Positions 48,699 through 59,230 of a stretch of DNA of 64,000 nucleotides are shown piece after piece. Every line of letters begins with the position of its first letter. Position 1 is the first letter of the stretch. The stretch lies in NCBI RefSeq assembly GCF_009727055.1, contig NC_052359.1, forward strand, positions 20,100,208 to 20,164,207, given 5' to 3'. Made by a program: the position numbers and the translations under genes. The notes beneath the pieces were generated by a model that was not told the DNA's origin, did not search any database, and saw nothing but the letters and a program-made list of their open reading frames with translations. The DNA is from Benincasa hispida. Its lineage: Eukaryota > Streptophyta > Magnoliopsida > Cucurbitales > Cucurbitaceae.

Positions 48699-51600
48699 AT
48701 GGCAGATATCGAATCTCAAACCAACAACACACCCTTTTTAGGCAAATCAAATCGTCCACTCACATTAATGGTAAGACTTACTAATCAATAATAATAAAGT
48801 TTTCATTATTGTGTTTATGTTGATCATGTAATTATATAATAATGAATGAATGGCAGTTTAAGGACGTGAGTTACAAGATCAAACCCAAGAACTCAAAATC
48901 CCAAGAGCTGAAAACGATTTTAACAGGAATAAATGGAGTGGTTCGTCCAGGTGAGATGTTAGCTATGATGGGTCCATCAGGCTCAGGCAAGACTACGCTC
49001 TTGACAGCTCTAGGAGGCCGGTTGGGTGGCCGTCGCGGTCGACTAACCGGAACCATTACCTACAACGACAAACCCTTTTCGAACAAAATGAAACGAAGCA
49101 TGGGGTTTGTTACACAAGATGACATTCTTCTTCCCCATTTGACAGTAATGGAAACGCTTGTTTTCACTGCTCTTCTACGGCTGCCTAATGAGTTGACGGC
49201 GCAAGAGAAAGTGGGTCAAGCCGAGGCGGTTATTTCACAGCTAGGGCTTAGTAAGTGTAAGAATAGTGTTGTGGGGAGTCAGATGGTGAGAGGGGTTTCT
49301 GGGGGAGAGAGGAAAAGGGTTAGTATTGCTCAAGAAATGCTTATAAACCCTAGTTTGTTGTTTCTTGATGAACCAACTTCGGGTCTTGACTCGACGACGG
49401 CGCAGAGGATTGTTTCCACTCTTTGGGAGGTTGCTAATAATGGTGGGAGGACTGTGGTGATGACTATTCATCAGCCTTCTAGTAGACTTTTTTACATGTT
49501 TCATAAGATTTTGTTGCTTTCTGAAGGCAATACCATGTACTTTGGGAAGGGATCAGAAGCTATGGAGTATTTCTCTACTCTTGGTTATTCCCCTTCTGTG
49601 CCTATGAACCCTTCTGATTTCTTGTTGGATCTTGCTAATGGTATGTCTTCCCTGATGTTTTCTTAAACAATTGCCCATTTTGGCGATATATATAGAGAGA
49701 ATCTTTTAAAAGATTGTGACATGGTTAGAACTACTTTGGAGCACTGATTTTAACCGGTTGAAAATCACTTTCAAATATATCTTTGATCAAAAAATGGTAG
49801 GTACATTTGAAAGAAAGTAGTTAAATCAATGCATGGACCAATGTACCAATGTATGATGATTATTTAGAACATGTGTGGGAGTCATTTCGAAATTGCTAAA
49901 ATCAGCTTTATCGTATTTAAAATCATTCCTTAACGTGTTGATCTAATTGATATATCTTGGTATATCTACCGATCCCTCGTCTCTTAGTTTCCCGTTAAAA
50001 AAAAAAAACATTCTTGAACATGCCTCCTTCAACCGTTAAAAATCAAGTTAATGTTTGATTTTACATTTTTAAACACCATTTTCACACAATCAAAACAAAT
50101 TTAGTTAGTAGTGATCTTAAAGGTGATGAAAGTTGTTTGAATCATTTCATAATTACTGCCCATTAGTTAAAAATATTTTAAAGTGCATTGAATCGAAAGT
50201 TGAAGTATTAATTCAGCATAAAGTCATTTGATAATGGAAGCACAAAATTACAAATATGGTGTTGCATGAATTATTGTGTGAGCTCTTTTTCTATATATAT
50301 ATATGTAGGTTTATCAATGAGTGATCCAGAAGAGGAGGCAGCCATAGTTAAAGAGAAACTTGTTTCATCTTACAAGAACAATAATATAGCTGAAAAGTTG
50401 CTGTTAGAGGTACAAGAGAGTGATGAAAATTTGGTTGAAGAAAATGGAGCAGACGACAAGAGCTTTGGACGTTGGTCAACAACTTGGTGCCAACAATTCT
50501 CTGTGCTGTTGAGAAGAGGAATTAAGGAAAGAAAACATGATTCTTTTTCTGGACTTAAGATTGGCCAAGTTTTGGCTGTTGCTTTAATGAGTGGACTCTT
50601 ATGGTGGCAATCTAATGATTCACATTTACAAGACAAGGTTTCAATTCTCTATCTCTTTCCTCTATCATTTAATTCTTATTATTATGCTACTTTACCCCTA
50701 TCTCTGTTGTATATTAACAAAGTGTATATCAATGATACATATTATGAGAATATGTTAGGGAGTGGTTTTGATAGGGTTAGCTTACGAAACTTCGCTTTTC
50801 TTTCTCCTTTGTTATTTGAGCTCTCCTCTAGCTCATTATGTACATATTCCTGTTATCTTTGATCTTTTTGAAATGAATGCATTGCTTTTGGATTCAGGGT
50901 TTGATAAGGGAATTGTAAATGTGTCAATCTAGTTAAGATGTCACAGTGTCTCATGATTTCTTTTTCCTCTAGTATCTTGTCCAAAATATTAACATTTTCA
51001 AAAGAGTGTTATTAAACGTTTTCTTAAAACGTTAGAAGCAAAAGTGTTGAGTGAAAAACCATTTCTAGAGTATCGTTTTGGACATGTACATGATCTATTG
51101 TGTTAATAATGTTGTAGAGAGATAAGGAAAACACATTAATTATCTCAACAAAAGGAAACTTTGGAGCCAAATTTTGGGATGAGAGAAGAATATTAGAATA
51201 GCAACAAGCTCACTATGAAGATTGAAAAACAAGAGAAGAGATAAGAGTTTTTGGTTCAAATTAATTATTGAAACACTATAAAGATTTCAACTTCTTTCTC
51301 TGTTGTAAAGAAAGAAGTATAGTGGGGACAACATTTCTATATAGTAAAATTAAAAATTTAGTTTATACACACACCAACAAAGTAGAAATTTAGTTTTCCA
51401 AACCAAGTTATGGTTGTCTAGCATAGTTAGATCACCATTATCCATTTTTGCAAAATGGACCAATTTTATGTAGCCTTATATTTCTCATATATGCAATAAA
51501 GTATCATTTTCCTGAGAATAAAGGAGTTCTGGTTAACAACAACATTTTCATTTGTAGATTGGACTGTTCTACTTCTCCTCAAGCTTCTGGGGTTTCTTCC

Positions 51601-52226
51601 CTCTATTACAAGCCATCGGCACCTTCCCAAAAGAGAGAATGATTCTTGAAAAGGAAAGAGCCTCAGGAATGTACAGGCTCTCATCATACTTCATCTCGAG
51701 AACCACAAGCGACCTCCCGATGGAGCTCGTCCTACCCACCATCTTCATCGTCATAATCTACGCAATGGCAGGGTTAAAACGCACGGCGGCAAACTTCTTC
51801 GCCACTCTATTTTCTCAACTCCTAAGTGTTTTGGTAGCTCAAGGGTTTGGCCTGGCCATTGGGGCCCTTGTTTTGGACCAATCTTCAGCCACCACACTTG
51901 GATCAGTCATTATGCTTTGTTTCCTTCTAACATCAGGCTATTTTGTTCAGCATGTGCCAAAGTTTATTGCTTGGACCAAGTACATTTCTATTGGTACTTA
52001 TACTTACAAGCTTTTGTTGATATCTCAATATAAAGCTACTGATACTTATCCATGTCCTGGCAATAATGGAGGAAAGCTATGTGATGTTGGAGAGTTCCCT
52101 GCAATTAAACTAGTAGGTCTTGATGGGAAACTCACTGCTGTTTTGGCTTTGCTTTCTATGCTTGTTGGATATCGTCTTGTTGCTTATATTGCTTTGATGA
52201 GGATTGGTGTCACCATGAGGAGTTAA
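48699..52226 (+). CDS. ABCG-subfamily half-transporter, gene B (4 exons, 617 aa)
   Basis: Exons: 48699-48770, 48857-49640, 50309-50637 and 51558-52226, all with GT/AG junctions, giving 617 codons plus stop. The start is set by [10 protein letters not shown], matching gene A. Motifs: Walker A GPSGSGKT 63-70, Q-loop Gln111, signature VSGGE 171-175, Walker B LLFLDE 191-196, H-loop His229. Helices are predicted near 368-385, 396-415, 448-468, 475-501, 506-526 and 586-607. Cysteines 561 and 570 lie in the last external loop. Closest known families, from memory, are Arabidopsis ABCG9/ABCG21. It is a half-size transporter that must dimerise, probably in the plasma membrane; the substrate is unknown. 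All key residues are present. Introns are much shorter than in gene A (86, 668, 920 bases). Confidence 0.94.
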
Positions 52227-53639
52227 GTTTCATGATTTTCGTTTTTTTTTACCCTCTTGAGATTAAGTATTTTATTTTAACCTTGTTGGGTTGAAGAGGG
52301 AAATAAGTTGAGAAATCTCTTGGTTCTTGATTGGGGTAGTTAAATTGTATATTAAAACTCATATTTTAAAGTTAAGAGACTTGGTTTGTTTTTGTTCTCC
52401 CTTTCGTTATCTATTTATATATTGATATGGTAGAATATTTTCTTCAACTTCTTCCTATTAGGTTTTTAACTTGTCCAACAAGAAAAAAACTTAGGTGTAT
52501 TTTAAACTACATCTATTTTTGTGCATCCTATCGAATTGTTCAATCATATAATTTGCTATATTGCAAACTCTTTTTACTTCTTTAAAGTATTTTTTTTATG
52601 TAATTAATAGATTGTGATAGATACAGAGGTACATCTTGGAGTGTACATTCCAAAGTATTGCTCGAACCAAAATGGAAAAGATTTGGACAGAGTGAAATGA
52701 AACTCTCCTCATTGATTGGTTTAGTCTTCCATCTCTTTCTTCTTGCTTGCTTAAGTCTCTTCCTACTTTATTCCATCCTTTTTGTTAGTTCCTCGTGGGC
52801 TATAGATCAAATGTTTCTTCAAAGATATATTTGGAATAATTTTCTAAATGTTCTTTGGAATAACTTTCTAAATGTTTTAAAAATAGATATTTTTAAGTGA
52901 AAAAGATGTACTTTGCATTTAACAAGTCATCCCAAAAAAACTTTAAAAATAGCTGGTATGGATAGCAAGAGTGTCAAAGTTTCACATCTTACGTTCGTTC
53001 GATTCTTGCTTCTTTTTTTTTTTTTTTCCTTTTTGTCTACTTCTACATGATTTCTAATCTTAATTTTGTACCTAAACTTTTATTTGATTCTAAACTTTCA
53101 AATATGTTATTTATTTTAGTTTTTTAAGTTTCAAAAGAACAATAATTTTGGTCCTTATCATTACTCTCTCATCTAATATTTATTTAATGAATATTTGCAT
53201 CAATCAATTTATGACTTTGATACATGTCAGTCTTTAACACGAGGGGTGTTCAAATGACATGTCGAACAAGTTAATTATAAAACCATACATGTTAATCAAA
53301 CATAAGATATACATGTTCAATAGGTTCTAAAGTCATTCTAAGTATAGATAATTACCTCGAATTAAAATTTAGTAATTAACAACAAGAGCACACGCACACA
53401 CAGTCAATATCTATCTAGTGAATATTCACACGATACATGTTAACCGAACATAAAATATACATGTCCAACAAGTCCTAAGGCCATTGTTAGAAGAGCCAAT
53501 TAGCTTAGATTAAAATTTCAGTAATTAACCAAGATCACCCACACAAAATCTTGTCTGGTTTAAATGATATTTCCCTAGTCTAAGAAAGAATATGAAAATT
53601 GAAATAAAAGGTGAATCACAATTATGTCACAAGCTAGGA
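52227..53639. other. 3' flank of ABCG gene B, no gene seen
   Basis: AT-rich spacer with the 3' untranslated region of gene B. The frame at 52658-52900 has no recognised domain. A two-copy repeat occupies 53283-53550. Confidence 0.5.
53283..53550. repeat. two-copy diverged direct repeat, about 145 bp apart
   Basis: Copy 1 (about 53283-53408) and copy 2 (about 53430-53550) share ATACATGTTAA, TATACATGT, ATTAAAATTT and AGTAATTAAC in the same order, with clear divergence. Origin unknown. Confidence 0.75.
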
Positions 53640-54849
53640 AAGATGTCACAAAAAAATTTCTAAACTACAGGTAGAGAGATATGAGAGAAAGAACACAAAG
53701 AATTATTAACCCAGTTCAGTTTAACTACACCTACGTTTGGGAGGCTCTCTGCCTAGGTGAAAAGAAATCCACTAGTATGAAATTTAGTTTTCCAACATAC
53801 ACTTCAACTAAAATTACATTAAAATCAGTTTATACATAATCGAATTACTAGTAGGCAAAAGTTAGACTCCCCTAACATGAGTATTGCTTTAAATGAGTCT
53901 GAAGATTTAGATTCCCCTAAATCTGTTGTCACAGCAATGACCTAACCATCTCTTCACCTATCAGATGAATAACCACTAACCTGGTATCTTGAACAACTCT
54001 ACTAGATAACTGCTTGAACAAATCAAGCGTCACAGAGAACCACCATTCTCCTTCATGAAGATAGCCCATCATTCAATATCAAAATCTTCATGCAAAACCT
54101 TTTTCCAAAGAAAACACTGATGAAGACAAAAGAAGACTTGTCCTAAAAACACCAAAACCAACCAAAAACCATATAAGAAAAAGAGACCAACACCGACGAC
54201 AAGAATAAAATAAAAATATCTCGACAAATCTATCAACGAGGAAAGAATAACTCAACCATGTCAGAGACAAGATATCCAACTACATAAAAGAAAATATTAT
54301 CTTCCAACCTCAACAATAACAAATTCCCTCTTTGGCATAAGATTTTCTTTTATGGCAAACAACCAAAGAACTTAACAGAAACGAGGAGAAACCAAACACT
54401 TCATTAAGAGGAAACACAAATTACAACCCGAGCAACAAAAAATACAACATGACGTAAATAAAACTAAATAAACCGGCCAAGCAAAACAAACACCATAACA
54501 GCCACACAGTAATCCAAACAAGCCAAGCAACATCCACAAAACGACACAACCACATCCATGTCCCTCTTTTTCCAAGAAGAAAATCAATAAATCGAAGGTG
54601 GTTGAGAAGAAAAGGCCACATTAGAGCACGAAAGAGACATATTGAAAAGATGAACTAACGCATCAATTTAAACCCTTCGACCGGGCAAATCATGCATAAC
54701 AATAGTCAGAGAGCAAAACTCCGTAGACAAGATGCAAAAGATGGGAGTGCCCTACTCAGTAGGAATAAACAGACTAACTTTAGGAACCTACAAATCCTCC
54801 CGAAGAGGAATGTTAGAGGCCTTGGGAGGATGAATGTTGTGCACAATGT
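53640..54849 (-). repeat. retroelement 3' region, second family
   Basis: Bases 53700-53770 resemble 28790-28870. The stretch 54000-54850 lies downstream of the degraded ORF at 54850-56200 on the minus strand and is likely the non-coding end of the same element. The minus frames at 54088-54621 are hydrophobic low-complexity sequence and are not called as genes. Confidence 0.4.
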
Positions 54850-56200
54850 CTAGAACATGAGTTCTATAAAAAATCTTAGAGCTGAGATTAAGCAGCTTAG
54901 GAATGGGGCCAGGAGCATCATTCAAGCTAAGGATAGTTAGGCACTAAGACAGGAGAATTCCAAAGAAAAGCCTCAGAAGATTGATTGACGACTTGATTAC
55001 AAAAGAGTCAACATGCTTAAGAAGCTTGTTATACACAAATACTTCAAAATTAAAAGTAGATATAATACCCATTTAAAACAAAAGGCTAGCCAGAGAAGGA
55101 GAGAGGCTCAAACCATGCGTTGAAGCGCAACAATTTGCAAAGTCTATACGCAATAGAATAGCATATCTCACATTGAGAGTAGAAGTAGATAACTGAGAAG
55201 ACTCAGGCCACCTGTAAGCTCAGCAACGAGCTCTTTAGTGGAAGAATTAGAATCACCCAAAGGAGGAGACTCTTCACGTCCAAGATAAGCATTAGTAGTG
55301 GCAAGAGAAATGGAGAAGAAGTTACCACGACTGTGAACCTTATTATAGTATGGGTTGCTAGGATCATTGAACTTAGAGGGAAGGTTGACAATAAACTCTC
55401 TCAGTAACTGAGTATAAAAGGGACCAAGGTCCATAACAATCTTAAGAAGTCTAACATGTTAAAGAAGATCCATAATTTCCAAACACGGTTTGGTATGGTC
55501 AGAAAGAGTTTTCTCATCAGCGATACGACGTTGCACCACATATATTTCCAATGTTGAACATTATCCTCAATATAGAAGGATATCCTATCAATAGGAATAG
55601 CTGGGAGATTAGGAGGAATTTTTCAATGATCAATCCTAGTGCGAGCCTTGTTCCTAATAATAGTAAAGTCATCTTCACTACTTGACTCAGAGAGTTGAAT
55701 AGACAAATCAGAGACAGAATCAGTGCTTTGCTACATAGAGAGAGTGCTTTTGGATTGAGTACGGGTGGATGGACCACACTCAGTAGAAGTAGACACAAAA
55801 GCCCACTTCTTCGGAGCAAGGAGAATGTTGTCATCAGAAGAAACAAAGACTACCTTATCGGAGGAATTAAAACCAGAACCATAGCTACCAACATCAGACT
55901 CCATAGAGGAGGAGGAAGCCACACCCTAATTACAACTAGAAGTAGAGGGACCCAAGGGAGGAAACCTCCAAGAACTATTTTCCGGAGGAACAATGGACTC
56001 TCCAAGGTTAAGCAAAATGTCAGTGGCATCATGAACAACATTTGGGTCCTTTTCATCGGCAGCAGACAAATTTTCATGAACACTTTCAGACTTAAATGGA
56101 GAATTTGTAACTGTTCCATCAACAGCCTCAGAAACCGAGGGATCAAGCAAAGACCCATCAGGCAACAAACCTTTAATCGCAAACTCCTCTAACATAGTGT
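54850..56200 (-). pseudogene. degraded retroelement ORF of uncertain function
   Basis: Minus strand, at least two open segments with frame changes. Upstream: 55926-56195, acidic Ser-rich (SVHENLSAADEKDPNVVHDA). Downstream: 55168-55434, reading GPFYTQLLREFIVNLPSKFN and KVHSRGNFFSISLATTNAYL, then AELTGG. I recall a similar block in large non-gag-pol proteins carried by plant LTR elements, sometimes labelled envelope-like, but I cannot verify that. No protease, RT or integrase motif is seen. Clearly broken. Confidence 0.5.
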
Positions 56201-56329
56201 GTACATCAATCTAAACAGAAGATCCCAAAGTAGTTGAACACAACAGGGCCCTCGGTGTGCAAAGTATTCTCCAGAGACACATCCAAATCAACCAAGGAGG
56301 GGGAACCAAATGAGTGTTCTTAGAAGTAG

Positions 56330-56971
56330 GCTCACCAACCATCGTAGTCGCGATCGTCTAAGTGACTACAATGCCGCGAAGCACCATCGCCTAAGCGATC
56401 GCTTAGCTAGCGTCTCCGTATCGCATACGCATGATCGCATAGGTAGTAACTGAGTGATGAAGCTTGGTAACTACACGATCGTTTAACTCCAGCACTTACG
56501 CGATCATGCAATCAACGCTACAGGATATGGTAAACGATTTACCCCATCGCTTAGCATTAGCTAAACGATCGATTAGAAAATACTATACGATCGTATAGAA
56601 TAAAAAATCTAAACGATTGAATAGTAAAATCCCTACAATCGTTTACCTGAGGTTACATGATCCGACAAACGTTTGATCTTCTTTTTCGTTGAGAACAACA
56701 TCACCATGTTCCGAAGCTTCATCACGAATGACTCGACGAACTCGAAATTTTCGAATTACAGACTCAATTACAAAGTTAATTTTACCCAAAAACGCAGGGG
56801 TCCTTACAATTAACACTTTGTAATACTAAAAGTTTTAACAAAAAGGCAGATTAAACCCGAAATGTTCATCATATTCATCAACAAATGTAGAAAATGGTTA
56901 ACCAAAAATGCAGAAACCCACCGCAACTGTAAAAGGCGTTCACTTCAGATCTGTAATTTGGAATATAAGAC
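56330..56971 (-). other. copia leader with dense CGATCG-motif cluster
   Basis: Lies downstream (minus strand) of the primer site at 56972. Bases 56345-56650 contain about fifteen motif copies, such as GCGATCGTCTAAG, GCGATCGCTTAGC, ACACGATCGTTTAAC, AAACGATCGATTAG and ACGATCGTATAG. GAAGCTTCATC at about 56713 matches the leader at 34443. No protein frame follows; the region ends against the degraded ORF near 56330. Confidence 0.75.
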
Positions 56972-56990
56972 AACCTGGATCTAATACCAA
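56972..56990 (-). other. mutated copia primer binding site
   Basis: Minus strand reads TTGGTATTAGATCCAGGTT, two changes from the TTGGTATCAGAGCC of the intact sites. It directly follows the LTR end. The changes suggest old age. Confidence 0.7.
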
Positions 56991-59218
56991 ATAAAAGAAA
57001 TCGGAAACGAAGATTTACATAAGCAGCGGAACAAGAATATTCCAAATTTCAATCATGAATCAAATATACATTTAGAGTCGACTTTAATACAAACGGTTAT
57101 ACAATTAAACAGAGAAATTACAGAATGAACAATACAGAAGAACAGAGATCAAACTCTATACGAACATCGGTAGAAGTGTCTCCACGCTTCGATGCGCAAC
57201 TCTGATCGAACAACAGCAACCACAAGTGCTTGATCTACACGACTGCAACACCGCACGAACACAACACGAACACTTCCCGCTCGTCCTCAACAATCTCCTC
57301 GGTCACGATCTCCTCCACAACACAAAGGAACTCCTCCAAAGCACCATGAACGGCCTCCAGAAAACCTCGACGGTGTTGAGTTGAGTCTGACACCACTAAC
57401 AAGGTGACCTTAATATTCTCGGTTTGAGAATCCAGAGGGTGGGCTCTGTTCGAAATTGGTATGAGGCAGACAAATGGAGGAAACAACGATCACGTACACG
57501 ACTGGGCAAGTGGGAGAAGTTAGAGACCTATCGTATAATTCGATGCCTAATTGTTTAGATAAAACTATGCGATCCTCTAGCAAAAGCTATGCGATCGTTT
57601 AGCTCGGTCTGTCATATACAGACTCTACACGATCGTTTACCTTGGGCCAACGATCGTCTAGCAAAGCTATGTGATCGTTTAGTAAACACTGCACGATCGC
57701 TTAACTCGCACCTGCACGATCGTTTAGCTCGTCCAGCCATCATTTGGTAAATTTACTTGACAACTTCAATGAGTTTTTATATGCTGATAGAAAACTCAAA
57801 ACCCTTTTCAAACTTTTGTGAATTTTTTTTTTTTTTCAAAATAGGAAACCACTTTCCTTTTAAACTCACTGTTACCATAATCCAATAACCACCCACTACT
57901 TTGGTTATTTAAAAGAAAAGGTATTAATTATCTAATAGTTAATATTATTATAAACATAAATGATAACCAACTTATCATACTATATTTATAACCTATAGTT
58001 TTAATATTTCATCTTATGAAACATATAAACCATAGTTCTTTTTCTATTCCATGGTACTTAATGTAAATCTCATTTACATCAATCCTCCACTAGATGTATC
58101 TCATACATCATACCGATCATATCATATATAATCGAATTACCTCTTATCAATTTGAACATTTCAAATCAATACCAAGAACTGATCCTCAATTGAATCCATT
58201 GAGCTACCAAAGGAACCTTATGGACCTATAGCTCGAAGCTCCAACGGTACGTGAATAACTGACTATACTCTTTAGTCACGGGATCCACCATCCATTAACT
58301 ACCAGGCACTTCACTAAAGATCGACAGTTAAACTCTTCTCACTACAGATATATTATGTGTTCATCTTAACCAATCAGTAGTGCGACAACCCTTCACAGAT
58401 CGCTCGTAAGTACACTTGGGCCAATAGCCATTATGCCCCTGTAGTTACATCTGTCTCCTTAAGTACCACCGATCCCTCTAAAGAACATAAATCATAGTCC
58501 TACTATGACTGAGTCTTCTCTTCCAAAGAGAAGTTGTGGCCACTATGCTCAAGCCCCGGAATCAGCCCTTAAAGGAGCAAACTCTCTACTTATTCCTGCT
58601 TCGAGAAAGGAGTGAATTCCATATTGTGAAATGAGTTCCCAGCTCCTAGATCAGACAAGTCCCCATAAAGGTAGGCATGTTGAGTTGGCAATCTAGCCAC
58701 TCTCACCCACACTAATCAAAGGACTGCCCTCAAAGGCAGAAGTTCCCAAAACACTTAGGATTGAGGTCGTGTCACCTATGGTCGTTTAGGTGAGATGAAA
58801 GTCTCTAGTATCAATGACGTTATATACATAGTCTATTCATCTCGTGGTTCAGGTCCTATACAAACTCTTTGTATAGGACACCCTCACTCCACGTCTCCAC
58901 ATGCATGGTCAGAATCTACCATCTGTAGTAGTTTATAACACTTGTAAACCACTACAAAGTAGGTCGTATCCGTAGTGTCACCAGGATCAGGTATCCCATC
59001 TTAATCCTTATACTACAGACCAATTTAGGTTATCACTTAAGGCATGATCCACTTATATATTACGTATACATGCTTAAGTTCACATAAGATAACAAGTAGC
59101 TTTGTTTATTGGATATGAGTAAATGCCAGAATTAAATAACACTTATTTTATTCATTGAACAATGTGTATCTTTACAAAACAATGAGACTTCGGGAGAATT
59201 AGGACACCAATCCCAACA
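56991..59218 (-). repeat. copia LTR, minus strand, 2.2 kb
   Basis: Bounded by the CCCAACA start at 59218 (next to the polypurine tract of the pol at 59225) and the primer site at 56990. It carries the hairpin at 57415-57431 and the clearest CGATCG array at 57545-57735, then the common family blocks in reverse order up to the start. Subfamily shared with 42398-44342. Confidence 0.85.
57545..57735. repeat. CGATCG-motif array in copia LTR
   Basis: About eight copies in 190 bases: GCGATCGTTTAGCTC, ACGATCGTTTACC, ACGATCGTCTAGC, GTGATCGTTTAG, ACGATCGCTTAAC, ACGATCGTTTAGCTC and weaker ones at 57553 and 57572. Spacing is irregular (about 18-35 bases). The core CGATCG is a palindrome. Confidence 0.85.
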
Positions 59219-59230
59219 ATCTCCCACTTG
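59219..59230 (-). other. polypurine tract of copia element
   Basis: Minus strand reads CAAGTGGGAGAT directly before the LTR start at 59218. Confidence 0.7.

Noticed and set aside
57545..57735. CRISPR-like array
   Set aside because: Repeats are short, degenerate and irregularly spaced, and lie in a plant retrotransposon LTR; not a CRISPR.
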